This document shows positions 21,806 through 30,424 of a DNA stretch of 44,845 nt, in pieces. A program made the position numbers and the translations under genes. The stretch covers positions 25,859-70,703 of the forward strand of contig MFQN01000033.1 of NCBI GenBank assembly GCA_001783065.1. The letters are read 5' to 3'. How positions within the stretch are numbered: the first letter of the stretch is position 1; each line of letters starts with the position of its first letter. The notes below the pieces were generated by a model, which ran no database searches, had not been told where the DNA came from, and saw only the letters and a program-made list of their open reading frames with translations. This stretch comes from Candidatus Magasanikbacteria bacterium RIFCSPLOWO2_12_FULL_43_12 (GTDB lineage: Bacteria; Patescibacteriota; Patescibacteriia; Magasanikbacterales; UBA922).

Positions 21806-23731
21806 TTAGTTAACAACCTCGCCCTCAATAGGCCCTTCATCTTTTTTATCCTCTTTCTTTTCCGCGTTCGGGTCATCCGTTGGCCCACCGGCTGGCGAAC
21901 CATTAGCGCTATTTTTATCTTGCGAAGCAGAATACATTTTCATCCCCACGGCTTGCGCGGCTTTGGATAATTCTTCCGCGATTTTTTTAATTGCTTCAAC
22001 ATCATCTTTGTCTTTGACATCTTTCACTGCCAGTAAACCGATTTCAACCGCTTTTTTTTCTTCATCGGTAATCACGATTTTTTTCTCTTCAACATCTTTC
22101 ATCATTTTTTCCGTGGTGTAGATCATTGTGTCCGCGATATTGCGCGCTTCAATCAACTCTTGTTTTTGTTTATCTTCGGTCGCGTGCGTTTCCGCGTCTT
22201 TTTTCATTTTTTCAATTTCATCTTTTGACAAACCGGAAGATGATTCAATTCTGATTGATTGTTCTTTGCTGGTCGCTTTGTCTTTCGCTTTAACGCTCAA
22301 AATACCGTTGGCATCAATATCAAAAGAAACTTCAACCTGCGGCACACCTCTTGGGGCCGGCGGAATGCCGTCTAACATAAATCTGCCCAATGTTTTGTTA
22401 TCATGCGCCATCGGACGTTCGCCTTGCAAAACATGAATCTCCACGCTCGGCTGATTGTCAGCCGCGGTAGAGAAAGTCTGTGATTTTGAAGTTGGAATCG
22501 TGGTATTGCGTTCAATTAATTTGGTCATCACGCTACCCATTGTTTCAATACCAAGAGACAGCGGCGTAACATCCAACAACAGCACATCTTTTACATCCCC
22601 GCGCAAAACTCCGCCCTGCACTGCCGCGCCAACCGCGACCACTTCATCGGGATTAACGCTGATATTCGGTTTCTTGCCGAAAAATTCTTCAACTTTCTTT
22701 AACACCAACGGCATGCGAGTCATTCCGCCGACCATTACCACTTCATGCAAATCAGACGGTTTGAGTTTCGCGTCTTCCATAGCTTTTCGTACCGGTACAA
22801 ATGTTTTCTCCACCAAATCGCCGATTAACTCTTCCAGTTTGGCGCGGGAAAATTTCATTACCAAATGTTTTGGACCATTTGCGTCAGAAGTAATAAACGG
22901 CTGATTAATTTCCGTATCCTGCGAAGTTGATAATTCAATTTTAGCTTTTTCCGCGGCTTCTTTAATCCGCTGTAAAGCCAGCGGGTCTTTGCCCAAATCA
23001 ATTCCTTCGTTCCGTTTAAATTCATCTTGAATCCATTTGATGATAATCTGGTCAAAATCGTCGCCGCCCAAATGCGTGTCGCCATTCGTTGACAACACCT
23101 GCACATTGTCCGGCGCGATTTCCAAAATGGAGATATCAAATGTGCCGCCGCCCAAATCATAAACCGCGATTTTCTGTTCTGTTTTTTTGTCAAAACCATA
23201 AGCCAGCGCCGCGGCCGTCGGTTCATTGATAATGCGCAAGACTTTCAACCCGGCAATCTCGCCAGCGTCTTTGGTAGCTTGGCGCTGTGAATCATCAAAA
23301 TACGCCGGCACGGTAATTACCGCTTCAGTAATTTTCTCGCCCAAACGCTCTTCCGCGTCAGCTTTCATCTTTTGCAAAACCATTGCGGAAATTTCCTGCG
23401 GACTGTAATCTTTGTCCTGCATCTTGATTTTAACGCCTTCGCCGGACTGAATAATTTTATACGGCATCAACTTCAGATCGCGCTGAACTTCCGCGTCGCT
23501 AAACCTGCGGCCGATAAGCCGTTTGATGGAATACAAAGTATTTTCCGGATTCGTCACTGATTGCCTTTTGGCTAATTGCCCAACCAGCCGCTCGCCAGTT
23601 TTGGAAATCGCCACCACCGACGGTGTAGTCCGCGCGCCTTCTTTATTTTCCAACACCTTTGGCTGTCCGCCCTCAATAATGGCCATGCAGGAGTTAGTCG
23701 TGCCGAGATCGATACCGAGAACTTTTGACAT
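21806..23731 (-). CDS. dnaK: Chaperone DnaK (Hsp70)
   Basis: 641 aa, full length. Nucleotide-binding domain motifs are '[13 protein letters not shown]', '[20 protein letters not shown]', '[11 protein letters not shown]', '[10 protein letters not shown]' and '[10 protein letters not shown]'. The substrate-binding domain is followed by an acidic tail ending '[10 protein letters not shown]'. It works with DnaJ and GrpE. The heat-shock genes are in the order hrcA, grpE, dnaK, dnaJ with two accessory ORFs inserted between grpE and dnaK. CIRCE is seen only upstream of hrcA. Confidence 0.98.
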   Translation of the reverse strand: MSKVLGIDLGTTNSCMAIIEGGQPKVLENKEGARTTPSVVAISKTGERLVGQLAKRQSVTNPENTLYSIKRLIGRRFSDAEVQRDLKLMPYKIIQSGEGVKIKMQDKDYSPQEISAMVLQKMKADAEERLGEKITEAVITVPAYFDDSQRQATKDAGEIAGLKVLRIINEPTAAALAYGFDKKTEQKIAVYDLGGGTFDISILEIAPDNVQVLSTNGDTHLGGDDFDQIIIKWIQDEFKRNEGIDLGKDPLALQRIKEAAEKAKIELSTSQDTEINQPFITSDANGPKHLVMKFSRAKLEELIGDLVEKTFVPVRKAMEDAKLKPSDLHEVVMVGGMTRMPLVLKKVEEFFGKKPNISVNPDEVVAVGAAVQGGVLRGDVKDVLLLDVTPLSLGIETMGSVMTKLIERNTTIPTSKSQTFSTAADNQPSVEIHVLQGERPMAHDNKTLGRFMLDGIPPAPRGVPQVEVSFDIDANGILSVKAKDKATSKEQSIRIESSSGLSKDEIEKMKKDAETHATEDKQKQELIEARNIADTMIYTTEKMMKDVEEKKIVITDEEKKAVEIGLLAVKDVKDKDDVEAIKKIAEELSKAAQAVGMKMYSASQDKNSANGSPAGGPTDDPNAEKKEDKKDEGPIEGEVVN

Positions 23732-23757
23732 ATACGTTAATTTTTAATTTATAATTT

Positions 23758-23985
23758 TTAATATTTTTTAATCAATTTTTCCAAAAAAATCTTCAGTGGC
23801 AACCGCCAATCATGTTCCAACTGTGTTTTTAACAACTTTATAACTTCTCTGTCTGATTTTAATAGCTTCTTCTTCTCTATCTGTTTTATGAGATTCATTA
23901 TCTCAAAATCGTCGTCAACTGACATCACATACTTATCAGACACTTTCTTAAACGGGACTTTTTTTATTAAACACTTCTTATCCAC
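23758..23985 (-). CDS. Small basic helical protein of unknown function
   Basis: 75 aa, starting at a GTG at 23985, or 55 aa from Met21 (ATG). Rich in Lys and Leu with an amphipathic helical pattern; no family is recognised. It sits 26 nt upstream of dnaK on the same strand. The GTG start region faces a plus-strand promoter at 23993, so the shorter form may be the real one. Confidence 0.45.
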   Translation of the reverse strand: MDKKCLIKKVPFKKVSDKYVMSVDDDFEIMNLIKQIEKKKLLKSDREVIKLLKTQLEHDWRLPLKIFLEKLIKKY

Positions 23986-23992
23986 ACACCTA

Positions 23993-24020
23993 TTGACAAA
24001 TTTTTAACAACTGGTATAAT
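23993..24020 (+). promoter_or_regulatory. Plus-strand promoter of a candidate small RNA
   Basis: -35 TTGACA (23993-23998), 16-bp spacer, -10 TATAAT (24015-24020). No plus-strand ORF follows; a hairpin and T-run do. Confidence 0.7.
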
Positions 24021-24026
24021 AGCCTC

Positions 24027-24078
24027 ATCACGATGAAAGGCTACCCAAAGGGTTTCGTCCCGCGGTTATGCCTTTTTT
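24027..24078 (+). ncRNA. Candidate ~52-nt small RNA with two alternative folds
   Basis: After the promoter, GATGAAA (24032-24038) can pair with TTTCGTC (24053-24059) with CCC-AAA-GGG stacked inside and GGCTA bulged. Alternatively AAAGGC (24036-24041) pairs with GCCTTT (24070-24075) followed by a T6 run, giving a terminator. The two folds exclude each other. It ends inside the 3' end of the convergent NYN gene, so it would also be antisense to that mRNA's end. No known RNA family is recognised. Confidence 0.5.
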
Positions 24079-24560
24079 ATTTTGCCCAATTTATCTTTTG
24101 TATTATTTAAAAAAGTGATAAATGTGTTGAAACGACGCAACAACGATGAATACTTAAACTTATTCGGGATAATTAAACGTTCAATTTTATTTTGATTTTC
24201 CAAATATTCAATTAAACAATGAAAGTCCCCGTCGCCAGTCACTATAACAGCTCTGCTATAATTAGGATACTCTATCATCGTGTGCAAGACTAAATCGGCG
24301 TCAACATTGCCTTTTACTTTTCCATTCGGCAATATCAATGTCGGTTTAAAGACTAAGATATACCCGAGTTTCTGCAGATAAATATAGAGCGACTGGTTGT
24401 CAAACACGAAACCAATAAACAGAAAAACATTACAAACGGAAAACCTGTCCTCCAGATACCGCTTAAACTTCGCAAAGTCCAAAACCCATCCCTGCTCGCG
24501 AATAGATAAATTCAAATTCTGGCTATCAATAAACGCGTAATTGTTTTTTCTGCCCTCCAT
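24066..24560 (-). CDS. NYN-domain (PIN-like, LabA/DUF88) putative ribonuclease
   Basis: 164 aa. The NYN fold is indicated by 'AFIDSQNLNL' (first acidic residue), 'KGNVDADLVLHTM' and 'AVIVTGDGDFHCLIEYL', the conserved acidic set of PIN-like nucleases. It probably cleaves RNA with a divalent metal. It lies among heat-shock genes on the same strand, between grpE and dnaK, with a small remnant ORF upstream. Confidence 0.88.
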   Translation of the reverse strand: MEGRKNNYAFIDSQNLNLSIREQGWVLDFAKFKRYLEDRFSVCNVFLFIGFVFDNQSLYIYLQKLGYILVFKPTLILPNGKVKGNVDADLVLHTMIEYPNYSRAVIVTGDGDFHCLIEYLENQNKIERLIIPNKFKYSSLLRRFNTFITFLNNTKDKLGKIKKA

Positions 24561-24589
24561 AAATTATATGGATAAATTATAATCCCGCT

Positions 24590-24682
24590 TTATTCCATCC
24601 CAGTCGGCAAATACCCCATCTCCTTCAACTTATTCTTAAATTCTTGCGTGGTAATCTGTTGTTTCTGAAGTTCATCTACCAT
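24590..24682 (-). pseudogene. 30-aa SHOCT-like fragment downstream of grpE
   Basis: ATG at 24682 to TAA at 24590. The ORF MVDELQKQQITTQEFKNKL... has the 'L...ITxxEFxxKL' spacing of SHOCT-type short C-terminal domains. About ten further in-frame codons upstream lack a start and run into a stop. It is probably the tail of a decayed gene; a real micro-protein is possible. Confidence 0.3.
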
Positions 24683-24721
24683 GTCTAAAATCTTTTCCTT
24701 ATTCTGACATATTTTTTATTT

Positions 24722-25324
24722 TTATTTCGCCACAATCACTTTCGCTGCTTTAACCACTCTACCGCCCATCACATATCCGGTTTCAACTTCTTTCACAATT
24801 TTTCCCGCTTCAATTCCTTCCACCGCTTCCTCGCCAACCGCTTCGTGGAATTTCAGATCTAATTGTTCGCCGACTGTTTTGATTTCTTCCAAACCATGCG
24901 CTCTCAATACATCGCCGAATTGCTTCATAATATGCTCAATTCCCTTTCGCCAATCCTCTTGTTCAATGCTCCATGCTCCATGTTCCATGCTAAGTGCTAA
25001 TTTCAAATGCTCATACACCGGCAAAAAATCATTCAATACTTGCGTTTCGCTCATTTGCGCCCATTCACCTCGACGCTTTTCAATTTCGGTTTGTAAATTC
25101 TTGTAATCCGCAAGCGCCCTCTGCCAACCGGACTTATATTCCGCGCACTCTAATTCTAATTTCTCGCAATTTTTGCAATGACGATTAAAAAATGACTTCG
25201 GACTTCGGACTTCGGACTTCTCTTTTTCCTCTTCATCCAAATCGCCCTGCTTGCTATTTTCTGTCATCTGCCCGCGGTCTTCTAAAGTCTTATCTTCCGA
25301 TTTTATTTTTTCTTCGTCCGTCAT
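24722..25324 (-). CDS. grpE: Nucleotide exchange factor GrpE
   Basis: 200 aa. An acidic, low-complexity N-terminus (about 1-45) is followed by the long coiled coil with 'GWQRALADYKNLQTEIEKRR' and the beta-wing domain with 'FHEAVGEEAVEGIEAGKIVKEVETGYVMGGRVVKAAKVIVAK'. It releases ADP from DnaK. Two stretches are encoded by in-frame microsatellites: (GACTTCGGA)n at 25194-25220 in the tail, and ATGCTCC-type repeats at 24964-24990 encoding SMEHGAWSIEQ near the end of the coiled coil. hrcA lies 34 nt upstream. Confidence 0.95.
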   Translation of the reverse strand: MTDEEKIKSEDKTLEDRGQMTENSKQGDLDEEEKEKSEVRSPKSFFNRHCKNCEKLELECAEYKSGWQRALADYKNLQTEIEKRRGEWAQMSETQVLNDFLPVYEHLKLALSMEHGAWSIEQEDWRKGIEHIMKQFGDVLRAHGLEEIKTVGEQLDLKFHEAVGEEAVEGIEAGKIVKEVETGYVMGGRVVKAAKVIVAK

Positions 25325-25358
25325 ATCAATTTAATAATTTAACAATCAATCGCTTATT

Positions 25359-26042
25359 TTATTCAAACAATTCGCTAACAAACTCCGCCACGCTGGCATT
25401 ACGCGCGTAATCCATCCGCACAGGTCCCAACAAAACAAATAAACCGCCATTCCTCACCCGCGTGCCGACTAAACTGCAAGCCGCGCCTAATGGGTTTTGT
25501 CCGCCGACTAAAATTTTTATCTGATTATTTTTAATTAAAGCGAACAAATATTCAATCCTGTCCTCGCATTGATCAAAAATATTGGAAAACTGCACCACCC
25601 TATCATAATCTTGAAACTCCGGCTGGGAAAATAAATTTGAAATGCCGGTGTAATAAATATTATCAGGACTGAAAGCAACCACCACCGCGCTATCAGTCCA
25701 TTCAGCGATAAATTTGCCAACGCGTTTTATCTGCGCCGCGAGCTCTTTCTCTGTTTGAGCTAACTCTTCCATTTCACTTTTAACTTTCTTGGACAAAACC
25801 ACTGAAAGCATGATGTTTTCCACATAATACTTGTAACCGGCCTCGGTTGGAATCCGTCCGGAAGAAGTATGCGGGTGAGTCAAATAACCCTGTTCTTCCA
25901 ACTCGCGCATCTCGTTTCTAATCGTCGCGCCACTGACTTCCAAATCACCCTCGTCCGCCAACAATTTAGATCCAATCGGTTCGGCCAGATTAATGTGGCT
26001 TTCAACTATAAATTTAAGCAATTGTTCTTGGCGTTCATTCAT
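25359..26042 (-). CDS. hrcA: Heat-inducible transcription repressor HrcA (short form)
   Basis: 227 aa, against about 340 in Bacillus. The N-terminal winged helix is well preserved ('EPIGSKLLADEGDLEVSGATIRNEMRELEEQGYLTHPHTSSGRIPTEAGYKYYV'-type region, split here by my reading). A shorter GAF-like dimerisation part follows, ending 'GPVRMDYARNASVAEFVSELF'. The central inserted domain of classical HrcA is missing or much reduced. It represses via CIRCE, found directly upstream at 26047-26073, so it autoregulates the hrcA-grpE transcript. Confidence 0.9.
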   Translation of the reverse strand: MNERQEQLLKFIVESHINLAEPIGSKLLADEGDLEVSGATIRNEMRELEEQGYLTHPHTSSGRIPTEAGYKYYVENIMLSVVLSKKVKSEMEELAQTEKELAAQIKRVGKFIAEWTDSAVVVAFSPDNIYYTGISNLFSQPEFQDYDRVVQFSNIFDQCEDRIEYLFALIKNNQIKILVGGQNPLGAACSLVGTRVRNGGLFVLLGPVRMDYARNASVAEFVSELFE

Positions 26043-26046
26043 ACTT

Positions 26047-26100
26047 TTGGCACTCTATACTAACGAGTGATAATATAACATTGCCGCTCTAATATGTCAA
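26047..26100 (-). promoter_or_regulatory. hrcA promoter with CIRCE operator
   Basis: CIRCE: TTGGCACTC (26047-26055), N9, GAGTGATAA (26065-26073), compared with consensus TTAGCACTC-N9-GAGTGCTAA. Minus-strand promoter: -35 TTGACA (26100-26095), 17-bp spacer, -10 TATATT (26077-26072), which abuts the operator, as expected for HrcA repression. Confidence 0.9.
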
Positions 26101-26167
26101 ATATTGACTTATCCACAAGGCTTCGCACCGCCGTGGCCGGACTACGCCTTGTAAACTGGTATTCACT

Positions 26168-26189
26168 AAAAGACGGGGTTAACCCCGTC
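26168..26189 (-). terminator. Hairpin downstream of the SPFH gene
   Basis: A perfect 22-bp palindrome (AAGACGGGG-TTAA-CCCCGTCTT) is followed on the minus strand by TTTTAG. It could end the SPFH/YidC transcript. A second hairpin ACAAGGC...GCCTTGT lies at 26113-26149, and a CTTACA microsatellite at 26189-26228. Confidence 0.55.
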
Positions 26190-26228
26190 TTTACTTACAC
26201 ACTTACATACTTACAAACCTACACACTC

Positions 26229-26819
26229 TTATTTGTCCGCTATCCTCTTGTACTCCCCCACATCAGCAATCTCGCTCAACAAAACATTTTCAACATAAAT
26301 ACCGCGGGAATAAAATATACGCTCCAATTCACTTTTTAATTCGGCTTCAACGGAATCGCGTTTCGCGCCGACAATTTCTTGCTTATCAAACCGGCTCATC
26401 ACCATGCGAATGCGGCTGCGGATTGTCGGGCGCACGATTTTAGCGACGAAATCCTCGCCAATGGTCTGCCAAATCGCTGGAATTTGGTGAATATCCAAAC
26501 GCAACAATATTGTGCCTTCAACCCCGATGCGCATCCCGTCTTGAGTAACCGCCGCGGTCGGAATATCACCCATTGCCTTCTCATTCTCCGGATTAAACTC
26601 GCGGGAAATGCTGTATTCAAGCGTTTGGGTGTTGAATAATTTGGCTTTCTGCCAAAAAGGAATTTTTAAATGCAACCCGGGCGTTAAAACTTTTTTCAAC
26701 ACGCCGCGGCCCAAATCATAGACGCAGGCGACATACCCTGGCGGAACGTAAATAAACACGCCTTTTAGGACATCCTCCATGACGAAAGAATACATCAGTT
26801 TATCTAATGAGTCGGCCAT
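26229..26819 (-). CDS. SPFH/Band 7 (prohibitin-like) domain protein
   Basis: 196 aa. 'VPPGYVACVYDLGRGVLKKVLTPGLHLKIPFWQKAKLFNTQTLEYSI' opens the SPFH core, and 'TQDGMRIGVEGTILLRLD' and the helical 'VEAELKSELERIFYSRGIYVENVLLSEI' follow. It lacks a long hydrophobic N-terminal helix; membrane association may come from a short segment before residue 25. SPFH proteins scaffold membrane microdomains or modulate membrane proteases. It lies 11 nt downstream of yidC, suggesting a coupled role in membrane-protein quality control. Confidence 0.85.
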   Translation of the reverse strand: MADSLDKLMYSFVMEDVLKGVFIYVPPGYVACVYDLGRGVLKKVLTPGLHLKIPFWQKAKLFNTQTLEYSISREFNPENEKAMGDIPTAAVTQDGMRIGVEGTILLRLDIHQIPAIWQTIGEDFVAKIVRPTIRSRIRMVMSRFDKQEIVGAKRDSVEAELKSELERIFYSRGIYVENVLLSEIADVGEYKRIADK

Positions 26820-26830
26820 ATAATTTAAAA

Positions 26831-27592
26831 TTATTTTTTAACTGTCTTTACCACCTCTGAAGTGATTTTTTTTGCTTCTCTTGCCGCCTTCTCCGCCACA
26901 CCGACGCTCCTGAATATCAGACCACTAAACTGATGAATTATAGCAGAAAACAGGATGGATGTCAAGATGAAGAGGGATTTTACCATCGGCAGTATCCACA
27001 ACACGACAAAGCTGAAGGCCGGAAAAAGTATGAAATAAGCCAAATCCGCTTTGCTTATTGTGAATTTTTTCTTTCGATAATCAAAATATATTTCCGCCAA
27101 TAATCCGATTGCCACAATACCAGGCCAAACAATATCGTGGGTACTGCCCAAATTAAACCCATAAAAATCCGTGTTAATTCTCCCGGGAAAATCAACCCAA
27201 GCGTACAAAATCTTCATCATTTTATCTCCGGTGATTCCACGTAAAAATACCTGATAAAGCAAAATCAACACTAAGACTTGCACACCCAGAGAAACCAACT
27301 TGCTCCAAGGCCGCACTTTTTTTTGCTTTAAAATCCTGCGCACCTCCTCTTTCTTCAAAAGATTATCATTGTGAAACTCTTTATCTATGCGCTTTACCTC
27401 ACGCACTAATTCCTCCTCACCACGACGATTTTTCTCCGTAACCAAAGTAAACGGCAAAAGAATCAATCGCAGAATGATGGTTAAATAGACTACCGCCCAA
27501 CCTAAATTTTGATCAGCCCAGTTATTATAAATCCAAATCAAAACATTAAATAACGGCTGATAAAAATAATCATGCCAGATTATTCCAAACAT
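26831..27592 (-). CDS. yidC: Membrane protein insertase YidC/Oxa1 family
   Basis: 253 aa, the short Gram-positive-like form. 'NWGWAVVYLTIILRLILLPFTL'-type first core helix (here NLGWAVVYLTIILRLILLP) carries the conserved basic residue R42 of the hydrophilic groove. A charged cytoplasmic hairpin follows (EELVREVKRIDKEF...), and then three or four more membrane helices. It has no large periplasmic domain. It is in a unit with the SPFH gene. Neither rnpA nor rpmH is next to it here. Confidence 0.85.
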   Translation of the reverse strand: MFGIIWHDYFYQPLFNVLIWIYNNWADQNLGWAVVYLTIILRLILLPFTLVTEKNRRGEEELVREVKRIDKEFHNDNLLKKEEVRRILKQKKVRPWSKLVSLGVQVLVLILLYQVFLRGITGDKMMKILYAWVDFPGRINTDFYGFNLGSTHDIVWPGIVAIGLLAEIYFDYRKKKFTISKADLAYFILFPAFSFVVLWILPMVKSLFILTSILFSAIIHQFSGLIFRSVGVAEKAAREAKKITSEVVKTVKK

Positions 27593-27644
27593 ATTATTGA
27601 TATTATAGCAGACGGCTTAAAAAACCGCAATACAAACTCCCCTA

Positions 27645-27673
27645 TTGACAAAAGACAATTTATCAACTATCAT
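27645..27673 (+). promoter_or_regulatory. Plus-strand promoter of a structured intergenic RNA
   Basis: -35 TTGACA (27645-27650), 17-bp spacer, -10 TATCAT (27668-27673). It points away from yidC into a gene-free stretch that ends in a terminator on the same strand. Confidence 0.75.
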
Positions 27674-27679
27674 TACCCT

Positions 27680-27941
27680 ACCCTCCGTCCAGTCTTGGCA
27701 GACGGAGCAAACCCATCCATCCATTTAGCTTCGTCTGCCACTTTTGACCCCGTCCGCTCTCCTGACTATTAGTGATGTAATTCGGGTTTGACTCCTTACC
27801 CGGAACGCATCCGATACGATGTCTGGAGAGCTCTTACCCCCGGCGCGAGGGATCCCATAGGATCGACATTCCTATGGTAATCCCTCGCGCCACCTTCCAC
27901 CCTTACTATTCAATCACTCCGCCTTACGGCAGGGTTTTTTT
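27680..27941 (+). ncRNA. Candidate ~260-nt structured non-coding RNA
   Basis: No CDS explains 27593-27939. The predicted transcript contains a competing pair of hairpins (CTCCGTC 27683-27689 / GACGGAG 27701-27707, versus GGCAGACG 27697-27704 / CGTCTGCC 27732-27739). A closing stem GCTCTCC (27756-27762) / GGAGAGC (27825-27831) encloses GATG/CATC and a 7-bp hairpin at 27781-27804. Next comes a 20-bp hairpin at 27842-27891 and a terminator at 27918-27941. I find no RNase P, tmRNA, 6S or SRP signature. The family is unknown. Confidence 0.65.
27918..27941 (+). terminator. Terminator of the 27680 RNA
   Basis: The stem TCCGCC / GGCAGGG with one bulged A and a TTAC loop is followed by seven T (27935-27941). 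The T-run overlaps the stop codon of the convergent permease gene. Confidence 0.75.
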
Positions 27942-29190
27942 ATTCCCGACGCAACGCGTCAATCGGATTCAACGCGGCCGCTTTGCGCGCCGGGTAAAGG
28001 CCGAAAATAAAACCGATTAACCCGGAAAAACCGACGGCGATAAAAATTGAAAAAAGAGATATGTGATATATCCATGCCAAACCGTAAGAACGAGCTAAAA
28101 TCGCTACTAAATAAGCCAGTATAGCGCCAAATATTATACCCACCACACCGCCGCTGAATGTGATTAAAAGCGCTTCAAATAAAAACTGCCACAAAATCGC
28201 CCTGCGGTCGGCGCCGACGGACTTCCGCAAACCGATTTCAAAAGTCCTTTCCGCGACTGAAACATACATTATATTCATGATTCCCACGCCGCCGACAGCA
28301 AGCGAAATACAGACTAAGGCTACCAGCAGAAAAGTAATGCCTCGAACAACATTGCCTAACATGTCAGCCGCCTCATCCATGGTGTTGACCGCGAAATCGT
28401 CTTTATCAAAATCATCGGTAGCGATGCCGTGTTGTTCGCGCATAATCCGCGTCAAATCTAACTGCGTCTGTTGTCCTTGGCTTGGATCATTCATCTTAGC
28501 CACCGCGAAAGTTACGTAATCAACGCCCATAATTCGTTTTTGGAAAGTGCGCAAAGGCACGTAAATCATATCATCCAAATTAAAGAAAAACGCCGAGCCG
28601 CGCTCTGCCAAAACGCCGATCACCCGATATTTTTTTCCTTTAATGGTAATAAATTCGCCGACCGGATCAGAACCATTAAATAATTTCTGCCAAGCGCCGT
28701 GCCCCAGCGCCGCCACGCGCGACAATCCTTGTTCTTCTTCTTTGGTAAAAAATCTTCCCTGCTCTATTTCCGTACCATCAACCAGCGGCGCTTCAAAACC
28801 CGCGCCCATCAAAAACATTTTTTTTAATTCATCGCCATAACCGACCGCCTCTTGTCCCATCATCGCGCCATAGATATATTTAATATTTTTATTTTCTCGC
28901 ATTGCTTCCACGTCATCATTTTTAAAAGTGGTAATCGTATTCCCCATCGCCATACCGGAAGCGTTTTCATTGGAAGTCTTGCTCACATTCGGAACTTTAA
29001 CCTCAATCTCAATCACGCCCGCTCCGAATGTGTCCAGTTCGCTTTTCACTACCCCATCCAAACCATCGCCGGCGGCAAAAACCGTTACCACCAGCGCAAT
29101 GCCGATGCTGATAGCCAAAACAGTCAAAATGGTTCTGGCCTTCTGTTTAAGCAAAGATTGATAGGCAAAGAAAAAACTTGATTCATTCAT
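27940..29190 (-). CDS. MacB-type ABC transporter permease (second copy)
   Basis: 416 aa. An N-terminal membrane helix (about 17-40) is followed by a large extracytoplasmic MacB_PCD domain (about 45-270) and three C-terminal helices with the FtsX signature: 'GGVGIMNIMYVSVAERTFEIGLRKSVGADRRAI' region and the final 'GFIFGLYPARKAAALNPIDALR'. It overlaps the preceding permease by 8 bp. With the ATPase (30503) and the adaptor (33093) it forms a MacAB-like mechanotransmission export system, probably for peptides, lipids or lipoproteins. Confidence 0.9.
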   Translation of the reverse strand: MNESSFFFAYQSLLKQKARTILTVLAISIGIALVVTVFAAGDGLDGVVKSELDTFGAGVIEIEVKVPNVSKTSNENASGMAMGNTITTFKNDDVEAMRENKNIKYIYGAMMGQEAVGYGDELKKMFLMGAGFEAPLVDGTEIEQGRFFTKEEEQGLSRVAALGHGAWQKLFNGSDPVGEFITIKGKKYRVIGVLAERGSAFFFNLDDMIYVPLRTFQKRIMGVDYVTFAVAKMNDPSQGQQTQLDLTRIMREQHGIATDDFDKDDFAVNTMDEAADMLGNVVRGITFLLVALVCISLAVGGVGIMNIMYVSVAERTFEIGLRKSVGADRRAILWQFLFEALLITFSGGVVGIIFGAILAYLVAILARSYGLAWIYHISLFSIFIAVGFSGLIGFIFGLYPARKAAALNPIDALRRE

Positions 29191-30424
29191 ACCTCAACGC
29201 CTCAATTGGGTCTAATCTGCCGGCGCGACGGGCTGGGACTAGACCAAAAATAAAACCAATTATGGAGGATACGCCGACAGACAATATGATTGACAAAATA
29301 GAAACACTAAACTCCCAATCATAACCCAACCCGCGCACAATGACAGAGATAATATAAGCCGCAATGATGCCAAAAACCATGCCGATAATGCCGGCGAGTG
29401 AGGTGATAACAACGGTCTCAACCAAAAATTGCGACAGAATCTGCCAGCTCTGCGCGCCGACGGCTTTGCGCAGACCGATCTCCCGCACTCGTTCTTGCAC
29501 CGATGCCAGCATGATATTCATGATGCCTATGCCGCCGACCAATAGAGCAACTGCGGCTACGGCCACGAGAAAAAATTTAACCGCGTTCGTAACTTTAAAT
29601 AAAACATCCAAAGCGTCGCGCTGGCTGCGGACGTCAAAATCAACCGGCGCGCCGATATCAATATTATGTCTTTCCCGCAAAATCTCCCTTATATCATCCA
29701 TTGCCGCGCTGATTTTATTTTCATCGTTGATTTTAACGCGAGCGAAATTAACATAGTTAATCCCGGATAATAATTTCTGCGCGGTGGTAATCGGCACATA
29801 AATCTGATTGTCTTGATTCGTAAACCCGGCGGTGCCGCGCTCGCGCATCACGCCGATAACGCGAAAACTGTGTTTGCCCATTTTAACCAGTTCCCCGATC
29901 GGGTCCTGGTCGTTAAACAAATCTTTCTTCACGTCTGACCCAAGCACAGCGACTTTTTGCAGACCGTTCTCGTCCTCCGCGGTAAAAAAACTCCCTGTTT
30001 GCGTGGTGGTATCCTCAATAAAAGGCAAAGACGCTGACACACCGACGTACGAAGTATTCGCCTTATTCCCCTGCCACGAAGCGTCAATACTGCCGCGCAC
30101 ATAACCCGTGTAATCTAAAACATCCGGCGCGCGCACCGAATTTTTCAACGCTTTGACATCTTCATATTTTAAAGTTGTGATAACAATTCCCATGACGGAA
30201 ACTGGCGGCCCCTCATCGTCGCCATTGCCGGGGAAAATCGCCACTAAATTTGAACCTTGACTCTTTATCTGATTGGTAATCAAGCTCTGCGCGCCATTAC
30301 CGGCCGAAATAATCACAATCACGCCGGCGATGCCGATGATAATTCCGAGCATGGTCAAAAAAGCCCGAGTTTTATTCTGACGAAATAGATTTACGGAATT
30401 GTGGATGTTGTCTTTAAAATTCAT
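29183..30424 (-). CDS. MacB-type ABC transporter permease (first copy)
   Basis: 413 aa, same architecture as the next gene and clearly its paralogue: 'MLGIIIGIAGVIVIISAGNG' helix, MacB core domain, then 'GGIGIMNIMLASVQERVREIGLRKAVGAQ' and the terminal 'FIFGLVPARRAGRLDPIEALRYE'. MacB usually works as a homodimer of ATPase-permease fusions; here ATPase and two permeases are separate, so a heterodimer is likely. The ATPase gene ends 78 nt upstream, across an AAGCTTAC inverted-repeat spacer. Confidence 0.9.
   Translation of the reverse strand: MNFKDNIHNSVNLFRQNKTRAFLTMLGIIIGIAGVIVIISAGNGAQSLITNQIKSQGSNLVAIFPGNGDDEGPPVSVMGIVITTLKYEDVKALKNSVRAPDVLDYTGYVRGSIDASWQGNKANTSYVGVSASLPFIEDTTTQTGSFFTAEDENGLQKVAVLGSDVKKDLFNDQDPIGELVKMGKHSFRVIGVMRERGTAGFTNQDNQIYVPITTAQKLLSGINYVNFARVKINDENKISAAMDDIREILRERHNIDIGAPVDFDVRSQRDALDVLFKVTNAVKFFLVAVAAVALLVGGIGIMNIMLASVQERVREIGLRKAVGAQSWQILSQFLVETVVITSLAGIIGMVFGIIAAYIISVIVRGLGYDWEFSVSILSIILSVGVSSIIGFIFGLVPARRAGRLDPIEALRYE

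Noticed and set aside
24020-24078. Hammerhead-ribozyme-like words (TGATGAG and CGAAAC on the minus strand)
   Set aside because: The words occur, but the three stems needed around the core cannot be formed in any permutation, and CUGAUGA is not exact.
27572-27772. Plus-strand 66-aa ORF over the yidC start and spacer
   Set aside because: It overlaps yidC and lies across the promoter and first stems of the candidate RNA; its composition is not protein-like.
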